A DNA stretch of 64,000 bases from Firmicutes bacterium AM55-24TS (GTDB taxonomy: Bacteria; Bacillota; Clostridia; UBA1381), in the NCBI GenBank assembly GCA_003460745.1, contig QTVU01000007.1, positions 28,197 to 92,196 on the forward strand, given 5' to 3'. The notes beneath the pieces are model-generated. The model saw only the letters and a program-made list of their open reading frames with translations, did no database searches and was not told the DNA's origin. Positions 53,237-62,692 of the stretch are shown in pieces. The translations under genes and the position numbers were made by a program. Positions within the stretch are counted from its first letter, which is position 1. Every line of letters starts with the position of its first letter.

Positions 53237-54225
53237 CTCACCTCTCTTTTTTCCAAATTTTCATCTGTACATATCTTTACATCAATATTTTTCTCTTGTT
53301 TTAATTTAATTATATTGCAACGCTTATTACCGACTGCTTTTGAAACTTCTCTCGGATTTACATAAACATCTGCTCTTTTACAGCCGTCTTTCAATTTACC
53401 GCATATAATGTCATAATAAATACTGCTTTCGACAAGTTCACGAAATGAGCTGTGTACAGGTCCTGCAACAACAGAACCGTTCTCGCTTATTTCATCGGTT
53501 GACTGTAAACCGACTCTTATAACAGTTATATTATTCTTTTCAAATTTCAATAAAAGCTGTTTTGCAAGATTAACTGCCTCGTCAACCGACTGCGGTTGAT
53601 ATTTACCCGTAAGATACATTTTTTCAAGGAATGTGTCCTTTATGGTAAGCGTCGGATATATGCGTACAATATCAGGTTTCAGCTTTATTATTTCGTCTGC
53701 CGTATAAAGCGATTTTTCATCGGTATCACCCGGCAAGCCTGTCATCATCTGAAGTCCGAGTGTAAACGAATATTCCTTTATCAGCCTTACCGCATTAATA
53801 ACATCTTTTCTTGTGTGTCCCCTGTTTGATGATTTCAAAACACTGTCGTCCATAGACTGTACACCGAGTTCAATCGTTGTAACTCCGTATTTAAGCAGAT
53901 TATCAAGTATTTCTTTATCTATATAATCGGGTCTGGTTGAAAGACGTATTCCGTCAATATCTCCTTTTTTAAGATATTCATTCGCGGCGGCTAAAAGTTC
54001 GCTTTGTTCGTTAATCGGTATACCGGTAAAACTGCCGCCAAAAAACGCCGCCTCGATACGTCTGTTTTTACTCGGCAATGTTTTAAGATATTCACCTATG
54101 ATATTATGAACATCATCAGCCGTGACTTCTTTTTGTGTCCCCGTTATACGTTTTTGATTGCAAAAAACACAATCAAACGGACAACCTCTGTGCGGTACAA
54201 ATATCGGTATATTATACGTTTTCAT
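53221..54225 (-). CDS. Elp3-like radical SAM protein
   Basis: A 334-residue radical SAM enzyme with the cluster-binding motif CPFDCVFC near the N-terminus (CxxxCxxC), AAFFGGSFTGI (SAM-binding GGE-like) and the Elp3-type stretches STRPDYIDKEILDNL, ELGVQSMDD and GLQMMTGLPGD. It lacks the acetyltransferase domain of full Elp3. Its place between rnc and smc is conserved in many Clostridia. The substrate is unknown; tRNA modification is likely by family. Confidence 0.88.
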   Translation of the reverse strand: MKTYNIPIFVPHRGCPFDCVFCNQKRITGTQKEVTADDVHNIIGEYLKTLPSKNRRIEAAFFGGSFTGIPINEQSELLAAANEYLKKGDIDGIRLSTRPDYIDKEILDNLLKYGVTTIELGVQSMDDSVLKSSNRGHTRKDVINAVRLIKEYSFTLGLQMMTGLPGDTDEKSLYTADEIIKLKPDIVRIYPTLTIKDTFLEKMYLTGKYQPQSVDEAVNLAKQLLLKFEKNNITVIRVGLQSTDEISENGSVVAGPVHSSFRELVESSIYYDIICGKLKDGCKRADVYVNPREVSKAVGNKRCNIIKLKQEKNIDVKICTDENLEKREVRCTCY

Positions 54226-54227
54226 AG

Positions 54228-54905
54228 TCACTGTACTTTTCCCATTGATTTAAGCAAAGTATGTGCCGCATTTTGTTCAGCCTCTTTTTTGCTGTGACCT
54301 GTTCCTTTATTTTTAGGAACATCATCGACAAGCACTTCAACTTCAAACACTTTGTTGTGATCCAAACCGGATTCGCCGATTGTTCTGTATGTGACTTTGC
54401 CCTGTGTACCTTTTTGAAGTGCCTCTTGCAGCATTGTTTTATAGTCGGCATATCCGTGACCTGTCACAACTTCGTTAATCGAATCACGCATAAGGTCGAT
54501 TACCCATTTTCTTGCCGTTTCCATACCGCCGTCAAGATAAATTGCCGCCAAAACTGCCTCAAATGCGTCTGAAACGATAGACGCTCTCTGACGTCCGCCT
54601 GTCATTTCTTCACCCTTACCAAGCAATATAAATTTGCTAAGCGAAATTTTCTTAGATATTTCGTTAAGCGACTGTTCGCAGACAAGCGTTGCACGATATT
54701 TTGAAAGCCAGCCCTCGTCAACATTCGGCAAACGTCTGAATATATAGTCACTGATTATAACACTCAAAACAGAATCGCCCAAAAATTCAAGACGTTCGTT
54801 ATTTTCTTTTTTACACTCATTCGCATATGAGCTGTGTGTAAGTGCCGTTTCTAAAAGATTGACATTTTTAAATGTGTAACCGATTTTCTCTTGTACGTTT
54901 TTCAT
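54228..54905 (-). CDS. rnc: Ribonuclease III
   Basis: A 225-residue double-strand RNA endonuclease for rRNA and mRNA processing. The catalytic signature NERLEFLGDSVLSVI is present, followed by the second acidic cluster VSDAFEAVLAAIYLDGG. The dsRNA-binding domain is at residues ~155-225 (DYKTMLQEALQKG...GTGHSKKEAEQNAAHTLL). I chose the ATG after AAAGGAAA rather than one 24 nt upstream. Its leader holds two hairpins (54935-55010) that could be its own target. Confidence 0.96.
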   Translation of the reverse strand: MKNVQEKIGYTFKNVNLLETALTHSSYANECKKENNERLEFLGDSVLSVIISDYIFRRLPNVDEGWLSKYRATLVCEQSLNEISKKISLSKFILLGKGEEMTGGRQRASIVSDAFEAVLAAIYLDGGMETARKWVIDLMRDSINEVVTGHGYADYKTMLQEALQKGTQGKVTYRTIGESGLDHNKVFEVEVLVDDVPKNKGTGHSKKEAEQNAAHTLLKSMGKVQ

Positions 54906-54934
54906 AACAGCTTTCCTTTCTCTGTACATACACT

Positions 54935-55010
54935 GCTCTAAAGAGTGAACCGTTCACCGCTTAGAGCAATCCACATAACAGTAGAGGGTGCCTTAAAAAG
55001 ACATCCTCTA
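54935..55010. other. Two hairpins in the fabF-rnc gap
   Basis: GCTCTAA...TTAGAGC with an inner GTGAAC/GTTCAC (54935-54967), and TAGAGGGTG...CATCCTCTA (54982-55010, one wobble), fill the gap between fabF and rnc. The second may terminate transcription only weakly. The first could be a 5'-leader hairpin of rnc. Confidence 0.6.
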
Positions 55011-55028
55011 TTGTTTAAGTTTATTTAA

Positions 55029-56267
55029 TTAATCTTCGTACTTTTTCATTACGATAGTTGCATTATGACCGCCAAATCCAAGTGAATTTGACATTGCAAC
55101 TTTAACTTCCTGTTCTCTGCCCTTATTCGGAACTATATCCAAATCACAAGCAGGGTCAGGTGTATTGTAATTGATTGTTGCAGGAATGTAACCGTCCTTG
55201 ATAGCCAATGCACAAACGATTGCCTCGACACCGCCTGCCGCACCCAAAAGGTGACCTGTCATTGACTTTGTTGAGCTTACTGCAACGTTCTTAGCAGCGT
55301 CGCCAAGAGCCTCTTTTATAGCTTGTGTTTCAAATTCGTCATTGTACTTTGTTGATGTACCGTGAGCGTTGATGTATGTTACATCTTCAGGCTTTAAACC
55401 TGCGTCTTCGATTGCAAGTGACATAGCCTTTGCACCGCCGACACCGCCCGGAATAGGGCTTGTGATGTGGTAAGCATCATCAGTTGCACCGTAGCCGACA
55501 AGTTCACAATAAATGTGAGCTCCTCTCTTCTTTGCGTGTTCAAGTTCTTCTATAACTATAAAGCCTGCACCTTCACTTAGAACAAATCCGTCACGTTCTG
55601 CGTCAAACGGTCTTGACGCTGTTTTAGGATCGTCATTTCTTGTTGACATAGCTTTCATATTACAGAAGCCTGCAAATGCAAGCGGACTTACAGCCGCCTC
55701 TGCACCGCCTGCGATGATAACATCGTTAGCACCGTGCTGAATGTGTCTTAAAGCGTCACCGATAGCGTTTGTACCCGAAGCACAAGCTGTAACGATATTT
55801 TCATTTACACCTCTTGCTCCGTACTTAATAGCAATCTGTGCAGCGCCCATATTACCTATCATCATAGGAATAAAGAACGGACTTACACGTCCCGGACCTC
55901 TGTCAAGAAGTGACTTATGCTGTTCCTCAAGAGTATGGATACCGCCGATACCCGAACCTGTTATAACTCCGACTTTCCAAGGGTCTTCGTCTTCCATATT
56001 AAGACCCGAATCCTTAACAGCCTCATCAGCCGCTACCATTGCAAGCTGAGTATATCTGTCCATTTTACGAGCGTCTTTCTTCTCGATAAAATCAGTCGGC
56101 TCAAAATTCTTAACTTCACCGGCAATCTGTGTCTTAAAATCAGTTGCGTCAAAAAGTGTTACTTTATCAATACCGCATTTACCTGCTTTGATACCGTTCC
56201 AAAATTCTTCAACGTTATTTCCTATAGGGGTTACAGCACCTAAGCCTGTTACAACAACTCTTCTCAT
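55029..56267 (-). CDS. fabF: Beta-ketoacyl-ACP synthase II
   Basis: A 412-residue condensing enzyme that elongates acyl-ACP with malonyl-ACP. The catalytic triad is seen as Cys in [12 protein letters not shown], His in [11 protein letters not shown] and His in [13 protein letters not shown]. Length is standard. It is the last gene of the fab operon, separated from acpP by a hairpin terminator that would reduce read-through. Confidence 0.97.
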   Translation of the reverse strand: MRRVVVTGLGAVTPIGNNVEEFWNGIKAGKCGIDKVTLFDATDFKTQIAGEVKNFEPTDFIEKKDARKMDRYTQLAMVAADEAVKDSGLNMEDEDPWKVGVITGSGIGGIHTLEEQHKSLLDRGPGRVSPFFIPMMIGNMGAAQIAIKYGARGVNENIVTACASGTNAIGDALRHIQHGANDVIIAGGAEAAVSPLAFAGFCNMKAMSTRNDDPKTASRPFDAERDGFVLSEGAGFIVIEELEHAKKRGAHIYCELVGYGATDDAYHITSPIPGGVGGAKAMSLAIEDAGLKPEDVTYINAHGTSTKYNDEFETQAIKEALGDAAKNVAVSSTKSMTGHLLGAAGGVEAIVCALAIKDGYIPATINYNTPDPACDLDIVPNKGREQEVKVAMSNSLGFGGHNATIVMKKYED

Positions 56268-56323
56268 TTAGTTACCTCCTATTGTTTATCCTTATCTATA
56301 TAATAAAATTAATTTCTTTTTTC

Positions 56324-56366
56324 AAAAAAATTTCATGCCTTGCACCAAGAGTATTGATACAAGGCA
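56324..56366 (-). terminator. Intrinsic terminator between acpP and fabF
   Basis: TGCCTTG and CAAGGCA pair (56336-56366), followed after GAAA by seven Ts on the minus strand. Being inside the operon, it could lower fabF relative to acpP, or end the transcript after acpP. Confidence 0.7.
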
Positions 56367-56378
56367 CGACTTCGTATC

Positions 56379-56606
56379 TTACGCATGACTCTTAATATAT
56401 TCAACTGCGTCGCCTACTGTGCTGATCTTTTCAGCATCTTCATCAGGGATTTCGATATCAAATTCTGTTTCAAGACCCATGATAAGTTCAACAACGTCCA
56501 ATGAGTCTGCACCCAAATCGTCAACGAATGATGCTTCCAAAGTTACTTCATCTGCATCAACACTTAGTTGGTCAACGATAACGTTCTTTACTCTTTCAAA
56601 TTCCAT
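56379..56606 (-). CDS. acpP: Acyl carrier protein
   Basis: A 75-residue acidic carrier. The phosphopantetheine Ser lies in the canonical [15 protein letters not shown]. It carries the growing acyl chain for all Fab enzymes encoded upstream and for PlsX. A ribosome site GGGGGTG lies before the ATG. Confidence 0.97.
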   Translation of the reverse strand: MEFERVKNVIVDQLSVDADEVTLEASFVDDLGADSLDVVELIMGLETEFDIEIPDEDAEKISTVGDAVEYIKSHA

Positions 56607-56671
56607 TATTCACTTGCACCCCCTTTCAGTAATGTCTATATAAATTCTAAACGAATTATATACATATTATA

Positions 56672-57412
56672 TTACATAACAAGTCCGCCGTCAACATTTA
56701 TTACTTGACCTGTAACGTATTTTGACATATCAGATGCCAAAAATGCAACAACATCTGCAATATTTTCAGTTTCTCCGAATTCCCCAAGCGGAATTGAGTC
56801 AAGATATTTCTTCTTTACATCGTCAGACAATACGTCTGTCATAGCAGAACGGATAAAGCCCGGTGCTACTGCGTTACATCTGATACCTCTTGATGCAAAT
56901 TCCTTTGCTGTTGTCTTTGTAAGACCGATAAGACCTGCTTTTGAGGCAACATAGTTTGCCTGACCCGGATTACCCATAACACCTACGATTGACGCCATAT
57001 TGATTATAGCACCGCTTCTTTGTTTCATCATAGGTCTTGCAACTGCCTTGATACAATTAAATGCACCCTTTAGATTTATATCCATAACAAGATCCCAATC
57101 GTCCTCTGACATTCTAATCATAAGACCGTCTCTTGTAATGCCTGCGTTATTAACAAATATGTCGATATGACCGAATTTATCCATAGTTTCCGATACAAGT
57201 TTCTGAACATCTTCGGTATTTCTTACATCACCTTTAACAACTATACATTCTACGCCAAGCTTTTTAACTTCTTCACAAGTTTCGTCTGCATAATCCGATG
57301 AAGGAATATCGTTTATAACGATATTTGCACCGTGTGACGCAAGTTTTAGGGCGATTGATTTACCTATACCTCTGCCTGAGCCTGTAATTACCGCTGTTTT
57401 ACCTTTTAACAT
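56672..57412 (-). CDS. fabG: 3-oxoacyl-ACP reductase
   Basis: A 246-residue short-chain dehydrogenase that reduces the 3-keto group with NADPH. The cofactor motif TGSGRGIGK and the catalytic residues Ser (NMASIVGVMGN), Tyr and Lys (YVASKAG) are all present. NNAGITRDGLM is the usual NAG box. It lies between fabD and acpP. Confidence 0.97.
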   Translation of the reverse strand: MLKGKTAVITGSGRGIGKSIALKLASHGANIVINDIPSSDYADETCEEVKKLGVECIVVKGDVRNTEDVQKLVSETMDKFGHIDIFVNNAGITRDGLMIRMSEDDWDLVMDINLKGAFNCIKAVARPMMKQRSGAIINMASIVGVMGNPGQANYVASKAGLIGLTKTTAKEFASRGIRCNAVAPGFIRSAMTDVLSDDVKKKYLDSIPLGEFGETENIADVVAFLASDMSKYVTGQVINVDGGLVM

Positions 57413-57430
57413 TTCTTTATCTCCTCTCTG

Positions 57431-58366
57431 TTATGCGTTAAGACCTTCAAGAGTCTTTTCAAGTGAAGCCATATCCTCTACGTTAAACACCTTTACATCT
57501 CTTGAAACTTTCTTTATAAATCCGCTAAGTGCCTTACCCGGTCCGACTTCAACGAATGTATCAACTCCGTCTGCTATCATTCTTCTGATAGTTTCTTCCC
57601 ATTTAACAGATGAAGATACTTGCTTGATTAAAAGCGGTTTAATATCTTCCTTTGAAGAAACGTAATCAGCAGTTACGTTTGTGATTACAGGAATTTGCAT
57701 ATCCTTAACTTCTACATTTTCAAGTTCTTTTGCAAGTTTTTCGCCTGCGCCTATAAGCATAGCACAATGGAACGGAGCTGAAACAGGAAGTTTTAAAGCA
57801 CGTTTTGCACCCTTTTCCTTTGCCAATTCACAACACTTATCCACTGCCGCAACTTCACCCGATACAACGATTTGACCAGGACAGTTAAAGTTTGCAGGTG
57901 AACAAATACCGACTTTTGACGCCTCTTCGCAGCAAGCGATAACGTCCTCTGCGGAAAGTGCGATAATAGCCGCCATAGCACCTTTTCCTACAGGCACTTC
58001 CTCCTGCATATACTTACCGCGTTTTTTTACAAGTCTTACACCGTCGGCAAATTCCATTGAACCCGACGCAATGTGTGCAGTATATTCACCAAGGCTAAGT
58101 CCGGCAACAATGTCAGGCTTAATACCTTTTGCTTGCAATACTCTAAGTGCCGCAACGCTCATTGTAACGATTGTCGGCTGCGTGTTCTCTGTAATCATAA
58201 GAGTTTCACTGTCGCCGTTCCAAATCATATCCTTTATATCAAAGCCAAGTGCCTCACTTGCCTCGTCAAATGTCTTATCGGCAATCGGAAAGTTTTCGGC
58301 AAGTTCCTTACCCATTCCGACAGCTTGTGCGCCTTGTCCTGCAAATACAAATGCTAATTTACCCAT
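57431..58366 (-). CDS. fabD: Malonyl-CoA:ACP transacylase
   Basis: A 311-residue acyltransferase that loads malonate onto ACP. The active-site Ser lies in AGLSLGEYTAH, with FAGQGAQAVGMGKEL at the N-terminus and the catalytic His in VSAPFHCAML. Typical length. Confidence 0.97.
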   Translation of the reverse strand: MGKLAFVFAGQGAQAVGMGKELAENFPIADKTFDEASEALGFDIKDMIWNGDSETLMITENTQPTIVTMSVAALRVLQAKGIKPDIVAGLSLGEYTAHIASGSMEFADGVRLVKKRGKYMQEEVPVGKGAMAAIIALSAEDVIACCEEASKVGICSPANFNCPGQIVVSGEVAAVDKCCELAKEKGAKRALKLPVSAPFHCAMLIGAGEKLAKELENVEVKDMQIPVITNVTADYVSSKEDIKPLLIKQVSSSVKWEETIRRMIADGVDTFVEVGPGKALSGFIKKVSRDVKVFNVEDMASLEKTLEGLNA

Positions 58367-58407
58367 TATATTTATTTTCCTTTCTTAATTTATCTAATAA
58401 GAAATTC

Positions 58408-59349
58408 TTATTTAAGTTTAGAAGTAATTGTTTCAATAACTGCCTCTGTACCGTCAAAATAACTCTTGATTATGTCTGCACAAGGTTGAATTTCGTGTAC
58501 CATAGCGGCTGATTGACCTGCCATAAGTGAACCGGTTTGTGTGTCACCTTCTTCAAATGCACGTCTTAGACCGCCAACGCCAAGTGCTTCTATTTCTTCA
58601 AATGACGCACCTTGCTTTTCAAGTTTGTCATATTCACGAGTAAGTTTGTTTTTAAGCGCTCTTACAGGCGCACCTGTTGATCTGCCCGTAACAACCGCAT
58701 CTCTGTCTTTTGCCTTTATAACGGCTTGCTTATAGTTATCGTGTGCGATACACTCTGTTGAGCAGATAAATCTTGTACCGACTTGAATACCGTCTGCGCC
58801 AAGTGCAAATGCCGCAACAGCACCTCTGCTGTCAGCTATACCGCCTGCCGCTACAACCGGAATACTTACCGCGTCAACAACCTGCGGTACAAGTACCATT
58901 GTTGTAAGCTCACCGATATGTCCACCTGCCTCTGTACCCTCTGCGATAATTGCGTCTGCACCGTCTTTTTCCATCTTCTTTGCCATTGCAACACTTGCAA
59001 CAACCGGCATAATCTTAATTCCTGCCTCTTTAAGTGACGGTATGTATTTACCCGGATTACCGGCACCTGTTGCAACTACTGCCGGCTTTTCTTCTATAAT
59101 AACCTGCATAACTTCTTCAACGAACGGTGACATCATCATTACGTTTACGCCAAAAGGCTTATCTGTCAGTGACTTTGCCTTTTGAATTTGTGCTCTTACA
59201 ACGTCCGCCGGTGCATTTCCTGCCGCGATAAGTCCGATACCGCCGCCGTTTGAAACAGCTGCCGCAAGTTCGGCTGTAGCTACCCACGCCATACCGCCTT
59301 GAATAATAGGATATTCAATACCAAGCAATTCACATAATCTTGTCTTCAT
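58408..59349 (-). CDS. fabK: Enoyl-ACP reductase II (FMN-dependent)
   Basis: A 313-residue flavoprotein of the nitronate monooxygenase/FabK fold: LLGIEYPIIQGGMAWVAT at the N-terminus, EGTEAGGHIG and IPVVAAGGIADSRG in the barrel, and GVGGLRRAFEEGD near the end. It performs the last reduction of the cycle and is insensitive to triclosan by family. AAAGGGAG lies before the chosen ATG; an upstream frame extension overlaps fabH and has no ribosome site. Confidence 0.95.
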   Translation of the reverse strand: MKTRLCELLGIEYPIIQGGMAWVATAELAAAVSNGGGIGLIAAGNAPADVVRAQIQKAKSLTDKPFGVNVMMMSPFVEEVMQVIIEEKPAVVATGAGNPGKYIPSLKEAGIKIMPVVASVAMAKKMEKDGADAIIAEGTEAGGHIGELTTMVLVPQVVDAVSIPVVAAGGIADSRGAVAAFALGADGIQVGTRFICSTECIAHDNYKQAVIKAKDRDAVVTGRSTGAPVRALKNKLTREYDKLEKQGASFEEIEALGVGGLRRAFEEGDTQTGSLMAGQSAAMVHEIQPCADIIKSYFDGTEAVIETITSKLK

Positions 59350-59383
59350 TTCTCTTCTCCCTTTCTTATTTAACGTATTTGTT

Positions 59384-60361
59384 TTACCACTCAATAAGTG
59401 CCGCACCCCATGTAAGTCCGCCGCCGAAGCCTACAAGTACAACCTTGTCGCCCTTTTTAATTCTGCCTTGCTGAACCGCCTCTGTAAGTGCAACAGGGAT
59501 ACAAGACGCTGATGTGTTACCGTACTTTTCAAGGTTCAAAAATACCTTTTCATCAGTGATACCCATTCTCTTTACGGCACTTTCAACAATTCTGTAGTTA
59601 GCCTGGTGAGGTACAACAAGTGCAATATCGTCCCAAGTCAATCCTGCACTGTTTACAACTCTTGCGCTTGCGTCTGCCATTGCTTTGACGGCAAACTTCA
59701 TAACAGCTTGTCCTGCCATCCAAATAGTATCTTTTCTGTGGCTTATTCTCTTTTCTGTTTCTTCATCATCATTTCTGTATGCAAGACTTGTTATAGCGTG
59801 ACCGCTTGAACCGTCTGCACCGATGTCTGTTGCGATAATACCCTGTTCTTCACTTGCAGACACAACTGCCGCACCTGCCGCGTCACCGAACAATACGCAA
59901 GTTGCTCTGTCCTTATAATCTGTAGCCTTGCTTAATGTGTCGGCACATACTACAACGATATGCTTGTATGTTCCTGCTTTTATAAACTGTTCTGCGATAG
60001 TAAGACCTGTAACAAATCCCGAACAAGCCGCATTATAGTCAAATGCCGCCGCATTTACCGCGCCAAGATTGCTTTGTACAACACAAGCACAAGCCGGTGT
60101 GAAGTAATCAGGTGTAACTGTTGCAAGCATTATAAGGTCAATATCCTCAGGTGTAAGTCCTGCATTTTCAATAGCACGCTTAGCGGCGATTGTTGCCATA
60201 TCCGTTGTATATTCGTTGTCGGCTGAAATATGTCTTTCCTTTATGCCTGTACGTCTTGTTATCCATTCGTCATTTGTATCAACAATGCTTTCCATATACG
60301 CATTGTCATATACCTTTTCCGGAACATATCCGCCTACACCTGTTATCTTTGCATTAATCAT
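59384..60361 (-). CDS. fabH: Beta-ketoacyl-ACP synthase III
   Basis: A 325-residue initiating condensing enzyme that joins an acyl-CoA primer with malonyl-ACP. The catalytic Cys lies in ACSGFVTGL, the His in VVPHQANYRI and the Asn in KYGNTSASCIP. ITRRTGIKERHI is the usual N-terminal signature. The start overlaps the plsX end by 8 nt. Confidence 0.97.
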   Translation of the reverse strand: MINAKITGVGGYVPEKVYDNAYMESIVDTNDEWITRRTGIKERHISADNEYTTDMATIAAKRAIENAGLTPEDIDLIMLATVTPDYFTPACACVVQSNLGAVNAAAFDYNAACSGFVTGLTIAEQFIKAGTYKHIVVVCADTLSKATDYKDRATCVLFGDAAGAAVVSASEEQGIIATDIGADGSSGHAITSLAYRNDDEETEKRISHRKDTIWMAGQAVMKFAVKAMADASARVVNSAGLTWDDIALVVPHQANYRIVESAVKRMGITDEKVFLNLEKYGNTSASCIPVALTEAVQQGRIKKGDKVVLVGFGGGLTWGAALIEW

Positions 60362-61361
60362 TACTCTTTTCCTCCATACAGTTTATATTATTAACTATTT
60401 CTTCTATTAAGTTTGTTTCAACAAATTTCTTTGCCTGTCTGATTGCAGAAAATACTGCTTTACCGTCTGACGAGCCGTGTCCTTTTATAACAGGTCGTTT
60501 TGTACCTAAAAGCGGTGCACCGCCGTATTCACGGTAATCCATAGACTGTTTAAACTCATTTAAGCCGCCCATTACAAATATTGCACCGAGCTTTGTAAAC
60601 AAGTTTTTCATAAATATATTTTTAACTTTCGTACTTACGACGTGTCCCATACCCTCAACGGTTTTAAGTATTACGTTTCCGACAAAACCGTCACAGGTAA
60701 TTACGTCAGCCGTACCTTCCATAACATCTCTGCCCTCAATATTGCCGATAAAGTTTATAGGTGCTTTTTTCAAAAGCGGGAATGTTTCCTTTGTAAGTTC
60801 ATCGCCCTTGCCTTCTTCTTCACCGTTTGACATAAGTCCGACAGTCGGACTTTCAATTCCGAGTACATTCTTCATATATATACTGCCCATAATACCGAAC
60901 TGAACAAGATTTTCAGGTTTGCAGTTTGTATTTGCACCAGCGTCTATAAGCATTTTCGGTCCTTTTGCACTCGGCAGAAGCGTTGCAAGTGCAGGTCTTA
61001 AAATCCCCTTTATTCTTCCGACAATAAGCAATCCCGACGCTAAGAGCGCACCTGTATTACCCATCGAAAGCATTGCATCACCCTCGCCTTTTTTCAGCAT
61101 ATTTGCCGCAACGACCACCGATGCATTTTTCTTGCTTCTTACCGCCTTTGCCGGTTCTTCGTGGTTTGTTATCACTTCATCAGCATTCGCTATACTGATT
61201 TTATCATTTGGGTAGTCATATGCCGAAAGTTCCTTTTCGACAACCTCTTTTTTGCCGACAAGAACTATTTCCACATCAAGTTCCTTTACCGCTCTTACAG
61301 CCGCCTCGACAGGCGCCATAGGAGCATTGTCACCACCCATTGCATCTACTATAATCTTCAT
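60354..61361 (-). CDS. plsX: Phosphate acyltransferase PlsX
   Basis: A 335-residue enzyme that makes acyl-phosphate from acyl-ACP for phospholipid synthesis. It begins MKIIVDAMGGDNAP and carries LSMGNTGALLASG, IDAGANTNCKPENL and ITCDGFVGNVILKT, all PlsX hallmarks. The C-terminus is slightly extended (NCMEEKSND). It directly follows fapR. Confidence 0.97.
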   Translation of the reverse strand: MKIIVDAMGGDNAPMAPVEAAVRAVKELDVEIVLVGKKEVVEKELSAYDYPNDKISIANADEVITNHEEPAKAVRSKKNASVVVAANMLKKGEGDAMLSMGNTGALLASGLLIVGRIKGILRPALATLLPSAKGPKMLIDAGANTNCKPENLVQFGIMGSIYMKNVLGIESPTVGLMSNGEEEGKGDELTKETFPLLKKAPINFIGNIEGRDVMEGTADVITCDGFVGNVILKTVEGMGHVVSTKVKNIFMKNLFTKLGAIFVMGGLNEFKQSMDYREYGGAPLLGTKRPVIKGHGSSDGKAVFSAIRQAKKFVETNLIEEIVNNINCMEEKSND

Positions 61362-61372
61362 CTTTCCTCCGA

Positions 61373-61924
61373 CTATTTCACATCAGTCATAACAAGGCTG
61401 AATTTTCCTCTGAATACTTCGTTCATATTTGCCTTTATGACAACACGAACGATATATCCTCCGTCTTTTACTCTCATAACGTCCGACTTGGCAATCAGTC
61501 TTTCCCCTGCGTGTGCCTCGTGCATATATTTCACATTTGCGATTTTTACCAACGCCGCCTTCGCGTCAATAACGCTTAGCGCCAAATTTTCCGCAAAAGC
61601 ATATATACACTGTCCTTTTATTATGTCAGTACCGTCAAAGGTCATCGTATCATCGGTTTTAAGCACCGATATTCCGTCATGATACAAGTTAAGGTCAAGC
61701 ACTTCGCCAACCGCCGTATCTGCCACCAAACCTTCTTCCGCCACCGACTTTATTCTCTCACGATATTCTGCTATACCAAGTTCCGCTCTGTCAAAACGAA
61801 TAGTGGACACGCTCACGTTACAAGCCTGTGCAAGTTCTTCGTCTTTCAAAAACGGATTTTGTTTTATTTTTCTGAGCAAATACTCATGACGTTTCTTTTT
61901 CAATATTGTTCTTGTCACTTTCAA
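61373..61924 (-). CDS. fapR: Fatty acid biosynthesis repressor FapR
   Basis: A 183-residue repressor that senses malonyl-CoA. The N-terminal helix-turn-helix (DEELAQACNVSVSTIRFDRAELGI) is followed by a hot-dog thioesterase-like effector domain (KGQCIYAFAENLALSVIDAK...AHAGERLIAKSDVMR). The start is a TTG after GAAAGGAACGC. It heads the fab operon and its own promoter region holds FapR boxes, so it autoregulates. Confidence 0.95.
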   Translation of the reverse strand: MKVTRTILKKKRHEYLLRKIKQNPFLKDEELAQACNVSVSTIRFDRAELGIAEYRERIKSVAEEGLVADTAVGEVLDLNLYHDGISVLKTDDTMTFDGTDIIKGQCIYAFAENLALSVIDAKAALVKIANVKYMHEAHAGERLIAKSDVMRVKDGGYIVRVVIKANMNEVFRGKFSLVMTDVK

Positions 61925-61964
61925 GCGTTCCTTTCTATGTTTTTCGACATTTTATTAATTATTG

Positions 61965-61981
61965 TTAGTAGTAGGTACTAA
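61965..61981. promoter_or_regulatory. FapR operator, primary
   Basis: TTAGTA-GTAGG-TACTAA is a perfect 6-bp inverted repeat of the FapR-box type. It lies just downstream of the fapR promoter -10 and would block early elongation. Confidence 0.85.
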
Positions 61982-61997
61982 ATCAATAACCTCAATG

Positions 61998-62026
61998 ATT
62001 ATATACTATCGTTAATAACTTTGCAA
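61998..62026 (-). promoter_or_regulatory. Promoter of the fapR-fab operon
   Basis: TTGCAA (62026-62021), a 17-bp spacer and TATAAT (62003-61998) point at fapR. Confidence 0.85.
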
Positions 62027-62133
62027 TATTTTCTTGCAAATAAACTTAAACATTGTACAATATGTTTAAATATATTGTTCTAATATGTTCATAATTACCC
62101 AATAGATACAAAATATTGTGCTGTGCAGTCTGT

Positions 62134-62150
62134 TTAACACCTGCTACTAA
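62134..62150. promoter_or_regulatory. Second FapR-like box
   Basis: TTAACA-CCTGC-TACTAA matches the FapR box with a weaker left arm. It is 153 bp from the first box (centre to centre about 169 bp) and upstream of the promoter. Confidence 0.6.
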
Positions 62151-62197
62151 CACCATATTGTATCTGTAAATCATCATTTTTTTATGATTATAAACGC

Positions 62198-62233
62198 AAA
62201 AACAGACAAAACAATAATGTTTTGTCTGTTTTT
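62198..62233 (-). terminator. Terminator of iscS-iscU
   Basis: AAAAACAGACAAAAC and GTTTTGTCTGTTTTT form a perfect 15-bp stem with a 6-nt loop just beyond the iscU stop. The T-run is part of the stem. Confidence 0.85.
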
Positions 62234-62261
62234 ATATTGTATTTTATAGGATTATATAGGG

Positions 62262-62690
62262 TTATTTGTCTGAATTGTCACATTTCTTGTAACAGAAGTC
62301 ACAATTATTTTCAAGCGGTGCTTCACCCTTTTTGCTTCTGTAATCGTTGATTGCCGACTGAATAGCCTCTTCAGCAAGAACAGAGCAGTGAATTTTTTCT
62401 TTCGGAAGTCCGTCAAGAGCCTCCATAACCGCTTTATTTGTAAGAGCAAGTGCCTCGTCAACAGTCTTACCCTTAACCATTTCAGTTGCCATTGAACTTG
62501 TTGCAATAGCCGCACCGCAACCGAATGTCTTGAACTTAACGTCTTTTATAACATCGTCTTGAATATCCATATATATCTTCATAATATCACCGCACTTTGC
62601 ATTGCCGACTTCACCGACTGCATTTGCGTTGTCTATCTGACCTACATTTCTTGGATTTGAGAAATGGTCCATAACTTTTTCACTGTACAT
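62262..62690 (-). CDS. iscU: Iron-sulfur cluster scaffold IscU/NifU-like
   Basis: A 142-residue scaffold on which iron-sulfur clusters are built. The three ligand cysteines are in NAKCGDIMKIY, FGCGAAIATSS and KIHCSVLAEEA. It has an additional C-terminal CDFCYKKC tail with three more cysteines. Its start is 3 nt from the iscS stop, so the pair is co-translated. Confidence 0.95.
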   Translation of the reverse strand: MYSEKVMDHFSNPRNVGQIDNANAVGEVGNAKCGDIMKIYMDIQDDVIKDVKFKTFGCGAAIATSSMATEMVKGKTVDEALALTNKAVMEALDGLPKEKIHCSVLAEEAIQSAINDYRSKKGEAPLENNCDFCYKKCDNSDK

Positions 62691-62692
62691 AA

